From: KLAP211 sp964650085
GTDB lineage: Bacteria > Patescibacteriota > Dojkabacteria > J137
Assembly: GCA_964650085.1 (NCBI GenBank)
Contig: CAZYSE010000031.1
Location: forward strand, 1 to 13,228
Length of the DNA stretch: 13,228 bases
Reading direction: 5' to 3'
Below the pieces are notes generated by a model. The model was not told the DNA's origin. It was given only the letters and a program-made list of their open reading frames with translations, and did no database searches. How positions within the stretch are numbered: position 1 is the stretch's first letter; the number at the start of each line of letters is the position of its first letter. A program made the position numbers and the translations under genes. Positions 1-7,018 of this stretch are shown one piece after another.

Positions 1-554
1 TAAAACTTTCCGGGATTTACTCTAGATGGAACAACAAAGTCTCTTGCTCCTTCTTTTGTAGATGCTGTAAGAATTGGAGTTTCAACTTCAACAAAATCTT
101 CTGCATAAAGCGCTTCTCTCAAAGCTCGAATGAATTTAGATCTTAATCTAACAACTTTTGATAATCTGTCTCTTCTTAAGTCCAAATATCTGTATTGCAA
201 TCTTGCTTCTTCATTGATGTCGTAACCATCTCCTTCAACAGGAATTGGAAGTGATTCAGCCCTGTTTAATAATGTAAGTGTTTTAGTTTCAATTTCAATA
301 GTACCAGTAGCAATTTTTGCATTTACCATTTTCTCTGGTCTAGCTTTTACTAAACCTGTAAGTTCAATAACGCTTTCAACAGTTACTTTTTGAAGATCAT
401 CTTTGCTTCCAACGAAACATTGGATTTTGCCGGTTCTATCTCTTAAATCTATAAATCCAAATTTACCCATATCTCTTACATTATCTACCCATCCCTTCAA
501 TGTAACTGTTTCACCTACTTTTTGCAGAGTTTCTGCCACTAGAGTCCTTTCCAT
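1..554 (-). CDS. aspS: Aspartyl-tRNA synthetase, N-terminal part (runs off the window start)
   Basis: Reads from ATG at 554-552 leftwards for 184 complete codons with no stop, and continues beyond the window. The enzyme charges tRNA-Asp (and tRNA-Asn in non-discriminating forms) with aspartate in the cytoplasm. Residues ~15-100 form the OB-fold anticodon-binding domain (GWVDNVRDMGKFGFIDLRDR near 21-40). The class II synthetase signature RYLDLRR lies at 122-128. Motif 1 covers about 138-161 (FVEVETPIL at 154-162), followed by the AspRS-typical STKEGARDFVVPSR (165-178) and PGKF at the edge. These last motifs favour AspRS over AsnRS. Motifs 2 and 3 are outside the window, so discriminating versus non-discriminating type cannot be judged. 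It is transcribed divergently from the gene at 753. Confidence 0.9.
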   Translation of the reverse strand, partial: MERTLVAETLQKVGETVTLKGWVDNVRDMGKFGFIDLRDRTGKIQCFVGSKDDLQKVTVESVIELTGLVKARPEKMVNAKIATGTIEIETKTLTLLNRAESLPIPVEGDGYDINEEARLQYRYLDLRRDRLSKVVRLRSKFIRALREALYAEDFVEVETPILTASTKEGARDFVVPSRVNPGKF

Positions 555-584
555 ATAGATAATGTAAATAAATATTATGATTCG

Positions 585-613
585 ATTATATAGTCTGGAT
601 AGCTAAATTTAAA
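585..613 (-). promoter_or_regulatory. Predicted sigma70 promoter of aspS
   Basis: On the minus strand a perfect TATAAT (590-585) is preceded, after a 17-bp spacer, by TTTAAA (613-608) as a weak -35. Predicted start is near 578, giving a leader of roughly 24 nt to the ATG. No Shine-Dalgarno is apparent in that leader. The -35 is degenerate, so the call rests on the -10 and its position. Confidence 0.45.
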
Positions 614-701
614 TAGGGAAAGGAAAGAATTGAGAATGAAGGTGTAAGGATTATGGTAGAAGTATGGAGTAGCACACATCTAACCTTCTAGTCTTTTAAT
701 C

Positions 702-730
702 TTTTAGCTTTAACTTTTCTAGTATATAAT
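702..730 (+). promoter_or_regulatory. Predicted promoter of the 753 gene
   Basis: A perfect TATAAT at 725-730 lies 22 bp before the ATG at 753. Predicted start is near 737, which leaves a leader of only about 16 nt without a Shine-Dalgarno. The -35 (T-rich, near 702-708) is poor. The direct repeat TTCTAGT at 686-692 and 717-723 flanks the -35 region; its meaning is unknown. Confidence 0.45.
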
Positions 731-752
731 CGCCTCTAGTTTAGAAAATATT

Positions 753-1895
753 ATGGGAAGGCCGTTAAGACATGAGAGCTTTACTGATTGGATGCCTGAA
801 GTAAACGTACTGGATAACTCAGCTCATCAAAACTTAATTCTTGCGATGGACTATGCCGAGCTTAAATATGGGCGAGAATGCTGGGAGTTTTATGTGTATT
901 TAAGAGATAAGCACTTGCTTTCCGGTAGCGAGGAAGATCAATTTAAGTTGAAAGTAGCTTCTGCAATCTTAACTATGAGATCTCTAAACGTCCCTTTAAA
1001 CGCAGAATCGGTACTATGTTTAAATGTGGTTATCGACAGATTTATTCCAGGAATTAATCCCATAAGCCAGGCGGAAAGAACATTAAGCATTGTTACTTCT
1101 ATTGCAGACATTTTGAGTGTCGAAATTAACATGGAATCGATAGCAACTTCTCATGAGTTAGGCGATGAAGAAAATGATCAATTCATGGAATCGATAGCAA
1201 CTTCTCATGAGTTAGACGAGGAAGAAGATGATCACTATGTAGGTGATGATTCCCTTGACGATTTTGATGATGAATCCATACCGGATTACGATGGTGAAAG
1301 TGATTTCGATCAGGAAATGGTCACGCCAGAGTTCGCAAGAACTATATTAGAATTTTCTTCACTCCGGAGTCTTTCAGACTTTGCGCGAACGTTTATTTCA
1401 TTTTCAGAAGACGTTAGTCAGATAGGGCAACCTTTTTTTGGAGTTATCTACTCTTGGCATTCTGATAATCCTTTGATTGAGCTGGCAGACGCAATAAAGC
1501 TTCAACAAGAATTGGCTTGGATTCAAGAACAAAGAGCAAATGTTATTCATGCTCTCAATGCATTCGAGAAAGAACCGCTGGACACAGAGTTGCAGGATAA
1601 TTTTGTTGCACAAGCAGATGATTTGTTAGAAAAACTAACAACTTGGTTAACTGAACTAACGGGTCTTTCTGAAGATCTGTGGTATCAAATTTTAAATCAG
1701 ATGTCAGAATTAGATTCATTTGAAGTGAATTATTTCAACTTATTTCTTCAGATTGGAATGGAGGCGTGCAGATTCGAGCCAGGAGAATCCAGACCTGACT
1801 TCACGATTGGACAGGTGATAAATCTAGGAGGGCTAGACCCAAATGGTTACCCACAAGATATGCTGATTAAGAAGTATCCAGTGATTAATAACTAA
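753..1895 (+). CDS. Acidic protein of unknown function with internal tandem duplication
   Basis: 380 residues, not recognised. It has no signal peptide and no hydrophobic segment long enough for a membrane helix, so it is probably cytoplasmic. Residues ~20-125 look helical. An Asp/Glu-rich, probably disordered linker spans about 135-190; it holds two 18-residue copies starting MESIATSHEL at 127 and 145. The C-terminal ~190 residues again look helical with many Leu, Glu and Asp. The start is ATG 753, 22 bp downstream of a TATAAT box. It ends 2 nt before the next gene, so the two are probably co-transcribed and may work together. The coherent 380-codon frame, promoter and tandem partner support a real gene. 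No catalytic motif was seen. Confidence 0.82.
   Translation: MGRPLRHESFTDWMPEVNVLDNSAHQNLILAMDYAELKYGRECWEFYVYLRDKHLLSGSEEDQFKLKVASAILTMRSLNVPLNAESVLCLNVVIDRFIPGINPISQAERTLSIVTSIADILSVEINMESIATSHELGDEENDQFMESIATSHELDEEEDDHYVGDDSLDDFDDESIPDYDGESDFDQEMVTPEFARTILEFSSLRSLSDFARTFISFSEDVSQIGQPFFGVIYSWHSDNPLIELADAIKLQQELAWIQEQRANVIHALNAFEKEPLDTELQDNFVAQADDLLEKLTTWLTELTGLSEDLWYQILNQMSELDSFEVNYFNLFLQIGMEACRFEPGESRPDFTIGQVINLGGLDPNGYPQDMLIKKYPVINN
1130..1237 (+). repeat. 54-bp tandem direct repeat inside the 753 gene
   Basis: Two adjacent 54-bp units, 1130-1183 and 1184-1237. The first 32 bases are identical and there are about 5 differences overall (about 91% identity). The unit is a multiple of three, so it duplicates 18 residues in frame (residues 127-144 and 145-162). 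The differences lie in the acidic second half of the unit. Confidence 0.93.
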
Positions 1896-1897
1896 AA

Positions 1898-3226
1898 ATG
1901 CAGTCAATAAACTCAGGATCCCCACTAGAATTCCAGATACCAAACGGAATCGATAATGACGTTGGATTTTTTGCAGCTTTCTACGAATACTATAATAGTT
2001 ACTTAGCTTATGGATTAACGCCAAAGTTAAAAGGTGAGCTGAAAAGGCTACGAGAGGAAACTGTAGAGTACGAACGAACTCTAGATATTGGCCTGAACGA
2101 TTCAGACAGCGCGAAAATCAAAAGTAGAATTATGGAGTGTAAGAATACAGCTATAAGCAAAGTACTCAAAGAGATTATGGAATTTAATCTAGATATTTCT
2201 GAAGATCAGCTAAAAGTGATTTTGAATAATATAGAAGCGCTAGGGTTTGTTTTTGGGAGAGAGGGAATTTCAGCAAAACGGGATATTTCTCCTGTTATAC
2301 ATAAAGCAGAGTACATAAAAAATTTCTTGAGATGGGGCAGAGAATTAGTAGCAGGTTTGGAGAATAAAGATGAGGAACTTCTATCTGATCAAGAAGAAGG
2401 TGAACCTGCTAACGGCTTAATTGAATATACTGAAATCTTTGATCTAGAAGATGTTAAATCCCCTGAACATATATTTAACGAACGAGATTTTTTTAAGGGT
2501 CAGGATAAAGAATTTATAAAAAGCGTAATCTTAGGTGTTTCCGCCAATAATCAGCCACATCTATCTGCTAGATGGATTCATCCGACAAATAACTATGGAA
2601 TGGATCTTCAAATTCTGTCTTATGCACGAGAATATCTAAAACAGAGAGCTGTTTTACTCGAAGCATTTACTCAAAGTGATATCTTTGACATAGTTGATGA
2701 AGAAACGCGGTTGCCGACTGTGGTCTTATATCTAGATAAGACTAAAGAGGCTTTAGAGAGATTTCTAGGTTGTGCGTTTGATTTATCAGAGGCTGAAATA
2801 TACGTTCTTATTGAGACTGCTATAGGAAACGGTCATTTGTTAGTAGCGAGTGAGTTGTTGTGGCATCAAATTAATCTAGAATCTAAAGGACTAACAAAGC
2901 CTCCAGAAAATAAATATTTAATTGAAGACGAAGGAGAGTTTAAAAAACTGCTTCGTTTTCTTGAGATTGATGTTTCAGTGTTGAATAAATCGGCGGCCGA
3001 AATTCAAAAAAAGCTAGAAAGTATTAAATACAGTACTTCGCCTGCATCGTTTGATTTACTAATCGAAGCTCCTGGGGTGGCTGAATTTCAGCTATATATA
3101 CATGCACTCATAAGATATGCACATTTAAGAGAATTGAAATTAAGTAATAAAGGAAACCTAATAGAGTTAAAAGATTTATTGCCAGGAGATATTGACGATG
3201 GCGATCAAGGAGACGTTTACGCATAA
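1898..3226 (+). CDS. Soluble acidic protein of unknown function, partner of the 753 gene
   Basis: 442 residues, not recognised. No signal peptide or membrane segment is visible. Most of the sequence looks helical. Residues ~40-110 are rich in Lys/Glu and could form a coiled coil, a short acidic linker follows near 160-175, and the C-terminus is Asp-rich. I see no nucleotide-binding, metal-binding or catalytic motif. It begins 2 nt after the upstream stop (TAA then AA then ATG), without a Shine-Dalgarno, consistent with translation coupled to the upstream gene. It is followed by a separate promoter for the LemA gene, so the 753/1898 pair is probably a self-contained transcription unit. Whether the two proteins interact is inference from pairing only. 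Confidence 0.82.
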   Translation: MQSINSGSPLEFQIPNGIDNDVGFFAAFYEYYNSYLAYGLTPKLKGELKRLREETVEYERTLDIGLNDSDSAKIKSRIMECKNTAISKVLKEIMEFNLDISEDQLKVILNNIEALGFVFGREGISAKRDISPVIHKAEYIKNFLRWGRELVAGLENKDEELLSDQEEGEPANGLIEYTEIFDLEDVKSPEHIFNERDFFKGQDKEFIKSVILGVSANNQPHLSARWIHPTNNYGMDLQILSYAREYLKQRAVLLEAFTQSDIFDIVDEETRLPTVVLYLDKTKEALERFLGCAFDLSEAEIYVLIETAIGNGHLLVASELLWHQINLESKGLTKPPENKYLIEDEGEFKKLLRFLEIDVSVLNKSAAEIQKKLESIKYSTSPASFDLLIEAPGVAEFQLYIHALIRYAHLRELKLSNKGNLIELKDLLPGDIDDGDQGDVYA

Positions 3227-3232
3227 ATCCCC

Positions 3233-3261
3233 TTTACTATTCATGTCGGGTCTCCTATAAT
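3233..3261 (+). promoter_or_regulatory. Predicted sigma70 promoter of the LemA/M23 pair
   Basis: TTTACT (3233-3238), a 17-bp spacer and a perfect TATAAT (3256-3261). The predicted start near 3268 gives a leader of about 26 nt to the ATG at 3294. The leader is AT-rich and has no Shine-Dalgarno. The promoter begins 7 nt after the stop codon of the upstream gene. I see no hairpin plus T-run that would terminate the upstream transcript. Confidence 0.6.
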
Positions 3262-3293
3262 TTAGGTAATAATTTAACGTTAATTTTCAAATT

Positions 3294-3872
3294 ATGGGAG
3301 CAGGAGTAATTTTATTAATATGCTTATGTGTTCTAGGAGGCGTAGCTATTGCTGTTGCACTGTATGTTCTTTCTTTATACAACAAACTAAAAAGTCAGGA
3401 GGTTCTAGTTGATGAAGCATGGAGTGGAATCGATGTTCAACTTAAGAAAAGATTTGATCTTATTCCAAATCTTGTTGAAACAGTAAAAGGATATGCCACA
3501 CAAGAGAAAGAAATTTTCGAGAAAGTTGCAGCTTTAAGATCAGGAATGATGAACAATTCAGCTGATCCAGAAGAATTAGGAAAGATGGAAGGAGAACTTA
3601 GATCAACACTAAAGACTCTTTTTGCTGTTGCAGAAAATTATCCTGAACTAAAATCTAATCAAAATTTCTTAGCTCTTCAAACTTCTCTTCAACAAATCGA
3701 AGACGAATTAGAATCTGCAAGACGATATTACAACGGAGCAGTTAGAGATCTAAATAGAATGATTGTCGTATTCCCAAATAGCTTTATTGCAGGGATTTTC
3801 GGAATCAAAGCTAGAAAGTTCTTTGAAATTGCTAATGCAGAAGAGAGAGAGAACGTAAAAGTTAGCTTCTAA
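3294..3872 (+). CDS. lemA: LemA family membrane protein
   Basis: 192 residues, the usual LemA length. One N-terminal membrane helix (about 4-28) is followed by a cytoplasmic or extracellular helical bundle typical of the family. Recognisable family blocks are VDEAWSGIDVQLKKRFDLIPNLVETVKGYA (split here as 39-58 and onwards to 68), the LQTSLQQIEDELESARRYYN region (~128-147), and the V-R-D-L-N-R-M-I-V-V-F-P segment (~149-160). The biochemical role of LemA is not well defined. In many bacteria it accompanies membrane-bound peptidases or envelope proteins. Here it lies 23 nt upstream of a LysM-M23 envelope peptidase gene, which supports a cell-envelope role. The start ATG 3294 places the hydrophobic segment directly at the N-terminus. 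Confidence 0.9.
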   Translation: MGAGVILLICLCVLGGVAIAVALYVLSLYNKLKSQEVLVDEAWSGIDVQLKKRFDLIPNLVETVKGYATQEKEIFEKVAALRSGMMNNSADPEELGKMEGELRSTLKTLFAVAENYPELKSNQNFLALQTSLQQIEDELESARRYYNGAVRDLNRMIVVFPNSFIAGIFGIKARKFFEIANAEERENVKVSF

Positions 3873-3895
3873 TTAGAACCGAGAACACCAATCAT

Positions 3896-4972
3896 ATGGC
3901 TAATAATCAGCCCAGTCTTTTTTCTGGTGCATTGACTAAAGACAATCTGGACAACATAAATCGCCGAGTTTACAACGCGCAGTCCAGATTTGTTAGTCGA
4001 TTATTTTGGGGTAGAAGTAATCTTTACAAAAACATTATTCATCTTGGGATTATTGCTACTACTTTGATGGTAACAGTATACGGTTTTGTATATAGAATAA
4101 ATATTGTTAGCGGGTCGAGTGCTGAGTACGGAAATTCCCTAGGATCTACAAGTGATTTGCTATATCAAGGTGCTTCGATAGAAACAGTGCTTCTAAATGC
4201 CGAGAGAGGAATCAATATCTCCACGCAAAAGCGTACAGTTTTGCCAGGTGATTCTTTGGAATCTATCGCAGCTGAAAATGAAGTCAGCATGGATACAATT
4301 AGGTGGGCAAGCGGTGACGTTCTGAGCCCCTTTACCAACCAAGTAGAGGTAGGAATGGTACTAACTATCCCGGAGGTCAATGGAGTGCTCTATGAGGTTA
4401 AACCGGGAGATTCGTTAGACAGTATTATTTCGATTACAAGTTTAACAAACGACGAAGCTAATCGCTTTAATGTTATTGAGCTTAATAGTTTAAATCCACC
4501 ATACAATCTCGAAGTTGGTCAAAAGATTTTTATTCCAAATGGTAACTTGAAAAGTGTTGATGCGGTAGGGAATGTGGCGGACATTCCTCGAGGTGTATTC
4601 TCTAATCCGCTTGCGCACCCGGAATGTGCTGGTTATATTTATCAACGTGGATTTACTTCGTACCATAACGGAATAGACATTTCCCGATTCCCACCATGTC
4701 CAATCTCTGCAATTGCTAATGGAGTTGTAGCGTATGCCGGTTGGGGTAATTTCGGAGAAGGTTACCACGTTAAAATAGATCACGGCGGAGGAATTGTAAG
4801 CCACTATTATCACGGTGATGGACAATTCTGGGTAAAAGCAGGAGATAGAGTTCAGCAAGGTCAGGCGTTAATGATGATGGGTACTTCTGGAAATAGTACT
4901 GGAATTCATCTCCATATTTCGCTATTCAAAAACGGGTATGCTGTAGACCCACAGGGTTATGTGCCTTATTAA
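3896..4972 (+). CDS. Membrane-anchored LysM / M23 family metallopeptidase
   Basis: 358 residues. Order: cytoplasmic N-terminus (1-43), one membrane helix (~46-68), two LysM domains (~112-159 with LPGDSLESIA, and ~165-215 with KPGDSLDSI), and a C-terminal M23 domain (~232-358). LysM binds peptidoglycan, and M23 enzymes cleave peptide cross-links in it. Zinc ligands expected in the family are present: H257 and D261 (HNGID) and H340 (HLH 338-340), with H306 as probable catalytic base in the SHYYHGD segment. All key residues are intact, so an active endopeptidase is likely. C244 and C268 could form a disulfide outside the membrane. It follows lemA by 23 nt and probably shares its promoter. A division or envelope-remodelling role is inferred from the family. 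Confidence 0.9.
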   Translation: MANNQPSLFSGALTKDNLDNINRRVYNAQSRFVSRLFWGRSNLYKNIIHLGIIATTLMVTVYGFVYRINIVSGSSAEYGNSLGSTSDLLYQGASIETVLLNAERGINISTQKRTVLPGDSLESIAAENEVSMDTIRWASGDVLSPFTNQVEVGMVLTIPEVNGVLYEVKPGDSLDSIISITSLTNDEANRFNVIELNSLNPPYNLEVGQKIFIPNGNLKSVDAVGNVADIPRGVFSNPLAHPECAGYIYQRGFTSYHNGIDISRFPPCPISAIANGVVAYAGWGNFGEGYHVKIDHGGGIVSHYYHGDGQFWVKAGDRVQQGQALMMMGTSGNSTGIHLHISLFKNGYAVDPQGYVPY

Positions 4973-5045
4973 GAACTGTCAGTATCCGCCAACTTCAACT
5001 AATTTACTCAGAAATATTATATATCTTTTATATACTCACAGGCCT

Positions 5046-5073
5046 TTGAAACGCTATGGATTTAGTGTATAAT
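5046..5073 (+). promoter_or_regulatory. Predicted sigma70 promoter of the polyprenyl synthase
   Basis: TTGAAA (5046-5051), a 16-bp spacer and a perfect TATAAT (5068-5073). This is the best-matching promoter in the window. Predicted start is near 5080, about 30 nt before the ATG at 5110. The preceding 4973-5045 stretch is AT-rich and shows no clear terminator for the M23 gene. Confidence 0.65.
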
Positions 5074-5077
5074 CTGT

Positions 5078-5090
5078 TCATAATTTATGA
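5078..5090 (+). promoter_or_regulatory. Small inverted repeat at the predicted transcription start
   Basis: TCATAA (5078-5083), a single T, then TTATGA (5085-5090): a perfect 6-bp dyad covering the predicted +1 of the polyprenyl synthase promoter. This is a classic repressor-type location. The sequence is short and AT-rich, so chance occurrence is quite possible. Confidence 0.3.
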
Positions 5091-5109
5091 CAACTAATGC
5101 TAATTGACA

Positions 5110-6183
5110 ATGCACGTTAAAGAAAGCCTAAAAAAAGTTGCCACAAAAGTAGAAGGGATAGTATTAGAGACTCTTATAAAAGAACAGGAGACTTCATCCA
5201 AAATTTCGCCATTATTTAAAGACTTATTCGACCACTTACTCACGATTGCATCAGGAGGCAAAGGTCTGCGTGGCGCGCTTGTTTACTTCACATACAAACT
5301 TTTTAACCAAGAGGAAGAAAACGAAGATATTTACAAAGTTTCTGCTGCGATAGAAATGATTCACCTTTATCTACTAATTCATGATGATATCATGGATAAA
5401 TCTGATACAAGGCATTCAAAAAAAACACTTCACGATATTTATTCAACAACACCAACACTATCTGGAAAAAGTAGAGAAGAGTGGAATCACTTTGGAAATT
5501 CAATAGCTATTACTGCAGGCGACATACTTTCTCATATGGCCACAAAACTAGTACTGCAAACTTCTTTTGAACCTAAATTAATTCAAGGAGCATTAGAACT
5601 CTTGCAAGGACATATTGTAAATACAGGTTACGGTCAATTTTTAGACCTTTGGGGAGGATTTTACGATAAAGTAACAGAAGAAGACGTGCTTAAGATTTAC
5701 AGATATAAAACTGGAAACTATACATTTGAGAATCCAATGATGGTTGGAGCAATACTTGCAGATGCCTCAGACAAGCAAATCGACGAATTAGGTGAGTTTG
5801 CTATTCCTTGTGGCATAACATATCAAATAGTGGATGACATCTTAGGTATTTATGGAGATGAAGAAGCTTTGGGAAAGCCAGTTATTTCTGACTTAAAAGA
5901 AGGAAAAAGGACAATTTTAATGGTTCATGCAGAAAGAACTGCTGAATGGGAAGATCGAAAGACTTTACATAAGCTACTAGGAAACCAAAATGTTAAAGAC
6001 TCAGATTTAGAAGTTGCAAAGACTATATTAACAAAATGTGGATCGCGTGAATACGCAAGCCAATTAGCCAGAAAATACTGCGACGAAGCAAAAAAATACT
6101 TGCTACAAACCTATGATAATAATCACGAATCGGTTCAGTTTTTAGTTGGGTTAAGTGACTACATCGTTGAACGTGACAGATAA
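5110..6183 (+). CDS. Polyprenyl diphosphate synthase (GGPP/FPP synthase type)
   Basis: 357 residues from ATG 5110; a TTG two codons upstream (5104) is possible but less likely. A trans-isoprenyl diphosphate synthase condenses isopentenyl diphosphate with allylic diphosphates. The first Asp-rich motif is HDDIMD (D92, D93, D96) without the two-residue insertion of bacterial IspA. The second is VDDILGIYGD (D242, D243, D250). The GKGLRG segment (50-55) and DLKEGKRT (261-268) are also family-typical. Y87, five residues before the first motif, is aromatic, which in this family limits chain length to roughly C15-C20, so FPP or GGPP is the expected product. The gene has its own promoter and is followed after 66 nt by the regulator/cyclase gene run. 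A GGPP supply for the cyclase at 9250 is the natural reading. Confidence 0.9.
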   Translation: MHVKESLKKVATKVEGIVLETLIKEQETSSKISPLFKDLFDHLLTIASGGKGLRGALVYFTYKLFNQEEENEDIYKVSAAIEMIHLYLLIHDDIMDKSDTRHSKKTLHDIYSTTPTLSGKSREEWNHFGNSIAITAGDILSHMATKLVLQTSFEPKLIQGALELLQGHIVNTGYGQFLDLWGGFYDKVTEEDVLKIYRYKTGNYTFENPMMVGAILADASDKQIDELGEFAIPCGITYQIVDDILGIYGDEEALGKPVISDLKEGKRTILMVHAERTAEWEDRKTLHKLLGNQNVKDSDLEVAKTILTKCGSREYASQLARKYCDEAKKYLLQTYDNNHESVQFLVGLSDYIVERDR

Positions 6184-6184
6184 A

Positions 6185-6202
6185 TTTGTACTGCGGTACA
6201 AA
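6185..6202 (+). promoter_or_regulatory. Perfect 18-bp inverted repeat, candidate operator
   Basis: TTTGTAC (6185-6191), loop TGCG (6192-6195), GTACAAA (6196-6202): a perfect 7-bp dyad starting one base after the stop codon of the polyprenyl synthase. Its centre at 6193.5 is 41.5 bp upstream of the transcription start predicted from the TATAAT at 6223. That is the spacing of a class II activator site. No T-run follows, so it does not look like an intrinsic terminator. Binding by the XRE regulators encoded downstream is inference. Confidence 0.5.
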
Positions 6203-6222
6203 GCGTGGATAAGAAAATACGC

Positions 6223-6228
6223 TATAAT
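6223..6228 (+). promoter_or_regulatory. Predicted -10 element of the regulator/cyclase operon
   Basis: A perfect TATAAT; predicted start is near 6235, giving a leader of about 15 nt to ATG 6250. No acceptable -35 hexamer lies 16-18 bp upstream (the bases at 6200-6205 are AAAGCG), which suits an activator-dependent promoter. Its position inside any longer frame starting at GTG 6205 argues that ATG 6250 is the true start. Confidence 0.5.
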
Positions 6229-6249
6229 CGAGCAAATTTGTCAACCGAC

Positions 6250-7017
6250 ATGAACAATACAATAGGACAAAAAATTAAAAACTTTAGGAAACGAGCTGGC
6301 AAGAGTCAGTTTGAACTTGAGCTAGATATTGATGCTTCGCCAGGGAGTATTTCTAGGATTGAGAGTGGGGAAGTGAATCCGACGAAGGAGACTTTGATGA
6401 AGATTACTGAAGTCCTCAAATTAACTACCCAGGACGCAGGAACTCTTTATAATCTAGATTTTGAATTAAAAGAACTTCCTCGGATGGTACACTTAGCAAA
6501 AAAACTAAATAGTTTAGAACAAGATACAATTCTACAAAGTGCAGTTGATGATGTTGTATCCAGTCTAGGACTAAACGGTGCCGTCATTTTGCTCGTGGAA
6601 GGAGACTATCTGCGTACAAAAAACATCACTGATGTTTGGGAATCAAAAGCTGTAATGAAGCTTTTAAAGTTGGTAAACTTCGACTTGAGAATATCTCTTA
6701 CTAAGCCTACAGAAAACGTAATTGTTAAAAGTGTTAAAGAGCAGAAGACTTATCAAAGAGATAGATTGAGAGATTTTACTGTAGATGTAATGAGCACTAG
6801 AATTTCAGACTTGAGCGAAAGAATCACTATTCACAAAAGTGGGCTTGTGATACCGCTTGTTCATGAAAAAAAATCCATAGGTGCAATTTTCTTTTCGAAA
6901 AGCGACACTGGTGACTTTGAAAAAGAGATAAGTACTTTAGAAGCTGTTGCAGAATACATAACCCAATCGATCGTGAATGCCCAAAAGTTTCAGGAACTTA
7001 AATCTCAAAAAAATTAA
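6250..7017 (+). CDS. XRE-type HTH / GAF sensor regulator, copy 1
   Basis: 255 residues from ATG 6250. An in-frame GTG at 6205 is rejected because the promoter -10 lies between it and the ATG, and because the other three copies start at the matching residue. Residues ~6-62 form a Cro/CI (XRE)-type helix-turn-helix, with the second and third helices around SQFELELDIDASPGSISRIE (20-39) followed by SGEVNPTKETL. Residues ~80-250 are a GAF-like sensor domain, ending in a block from about 175 (IPLVHEKKSIGAIFFSKS) and a NAQK tail. Such proteins bind DNA as dimers and respond to a small molecule or partner; the ligand is unknown. It is the first gene of the seven-gene run and could regulate the promoter in front of itself. 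Confidence 0.87.
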   Translation: MNNTIGQKIKNFRKRAGKSQFELELDIDASPGSISRIESGEVNPTKETLMKITEVLKLTTQDAGTLYNLDFELKELPRMVHLAKKLNSLEQDTILQSAVDDVVSSLGLNGAVILLVEGDYLRTKNITDVWESKAVMKLLKLVNFDLRISLTKPTENVIVKSVKEQKTYQRDRLRDFTVDVMSTRISDLSERITIHKSGLVIPLVHEKKSIGAIFFSKSDTGDFEKEISTLEAVAEYITQSIVNAQKFQELKSQKN

Positions 7018-7018
7018 C

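Noticed and set aside
4490..4858. Minus-strand 122-codon open frame inside the M23 gene
   Set aside because: It lies wholly opposite the conserved LysM/M23 coding frame, and its product shows no family features. It is a shadow frame.
5104..5109. TTG 5104 as the start of the polyprenyl synthase
   Set aside because: ATG 5110 is two codons downstream and no Shine-Dalgarno favours the TTG. The choice changes only two residues.
6185..6202. The inverted repeat as a rho-independent terminator of the prenyl synthase
   Set aside because: The stem is only 7 bp with moderate GC and no T-run follows it. A TATAAT and a gene start follow within 50 bp.
6205..6249. GTG 6205 as the start of regulator copy 1
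   Set aside because: The TATAAT promoter element lies inside this extension, and the paralogues begin at the residue equivalent to ATG 6250.
6977..7018. ATG 6977 as the start of regulator copy 2
   Set aside because: The added residues are encoded within the end of copy 1 in another frame and have no counterpart in the other copies.
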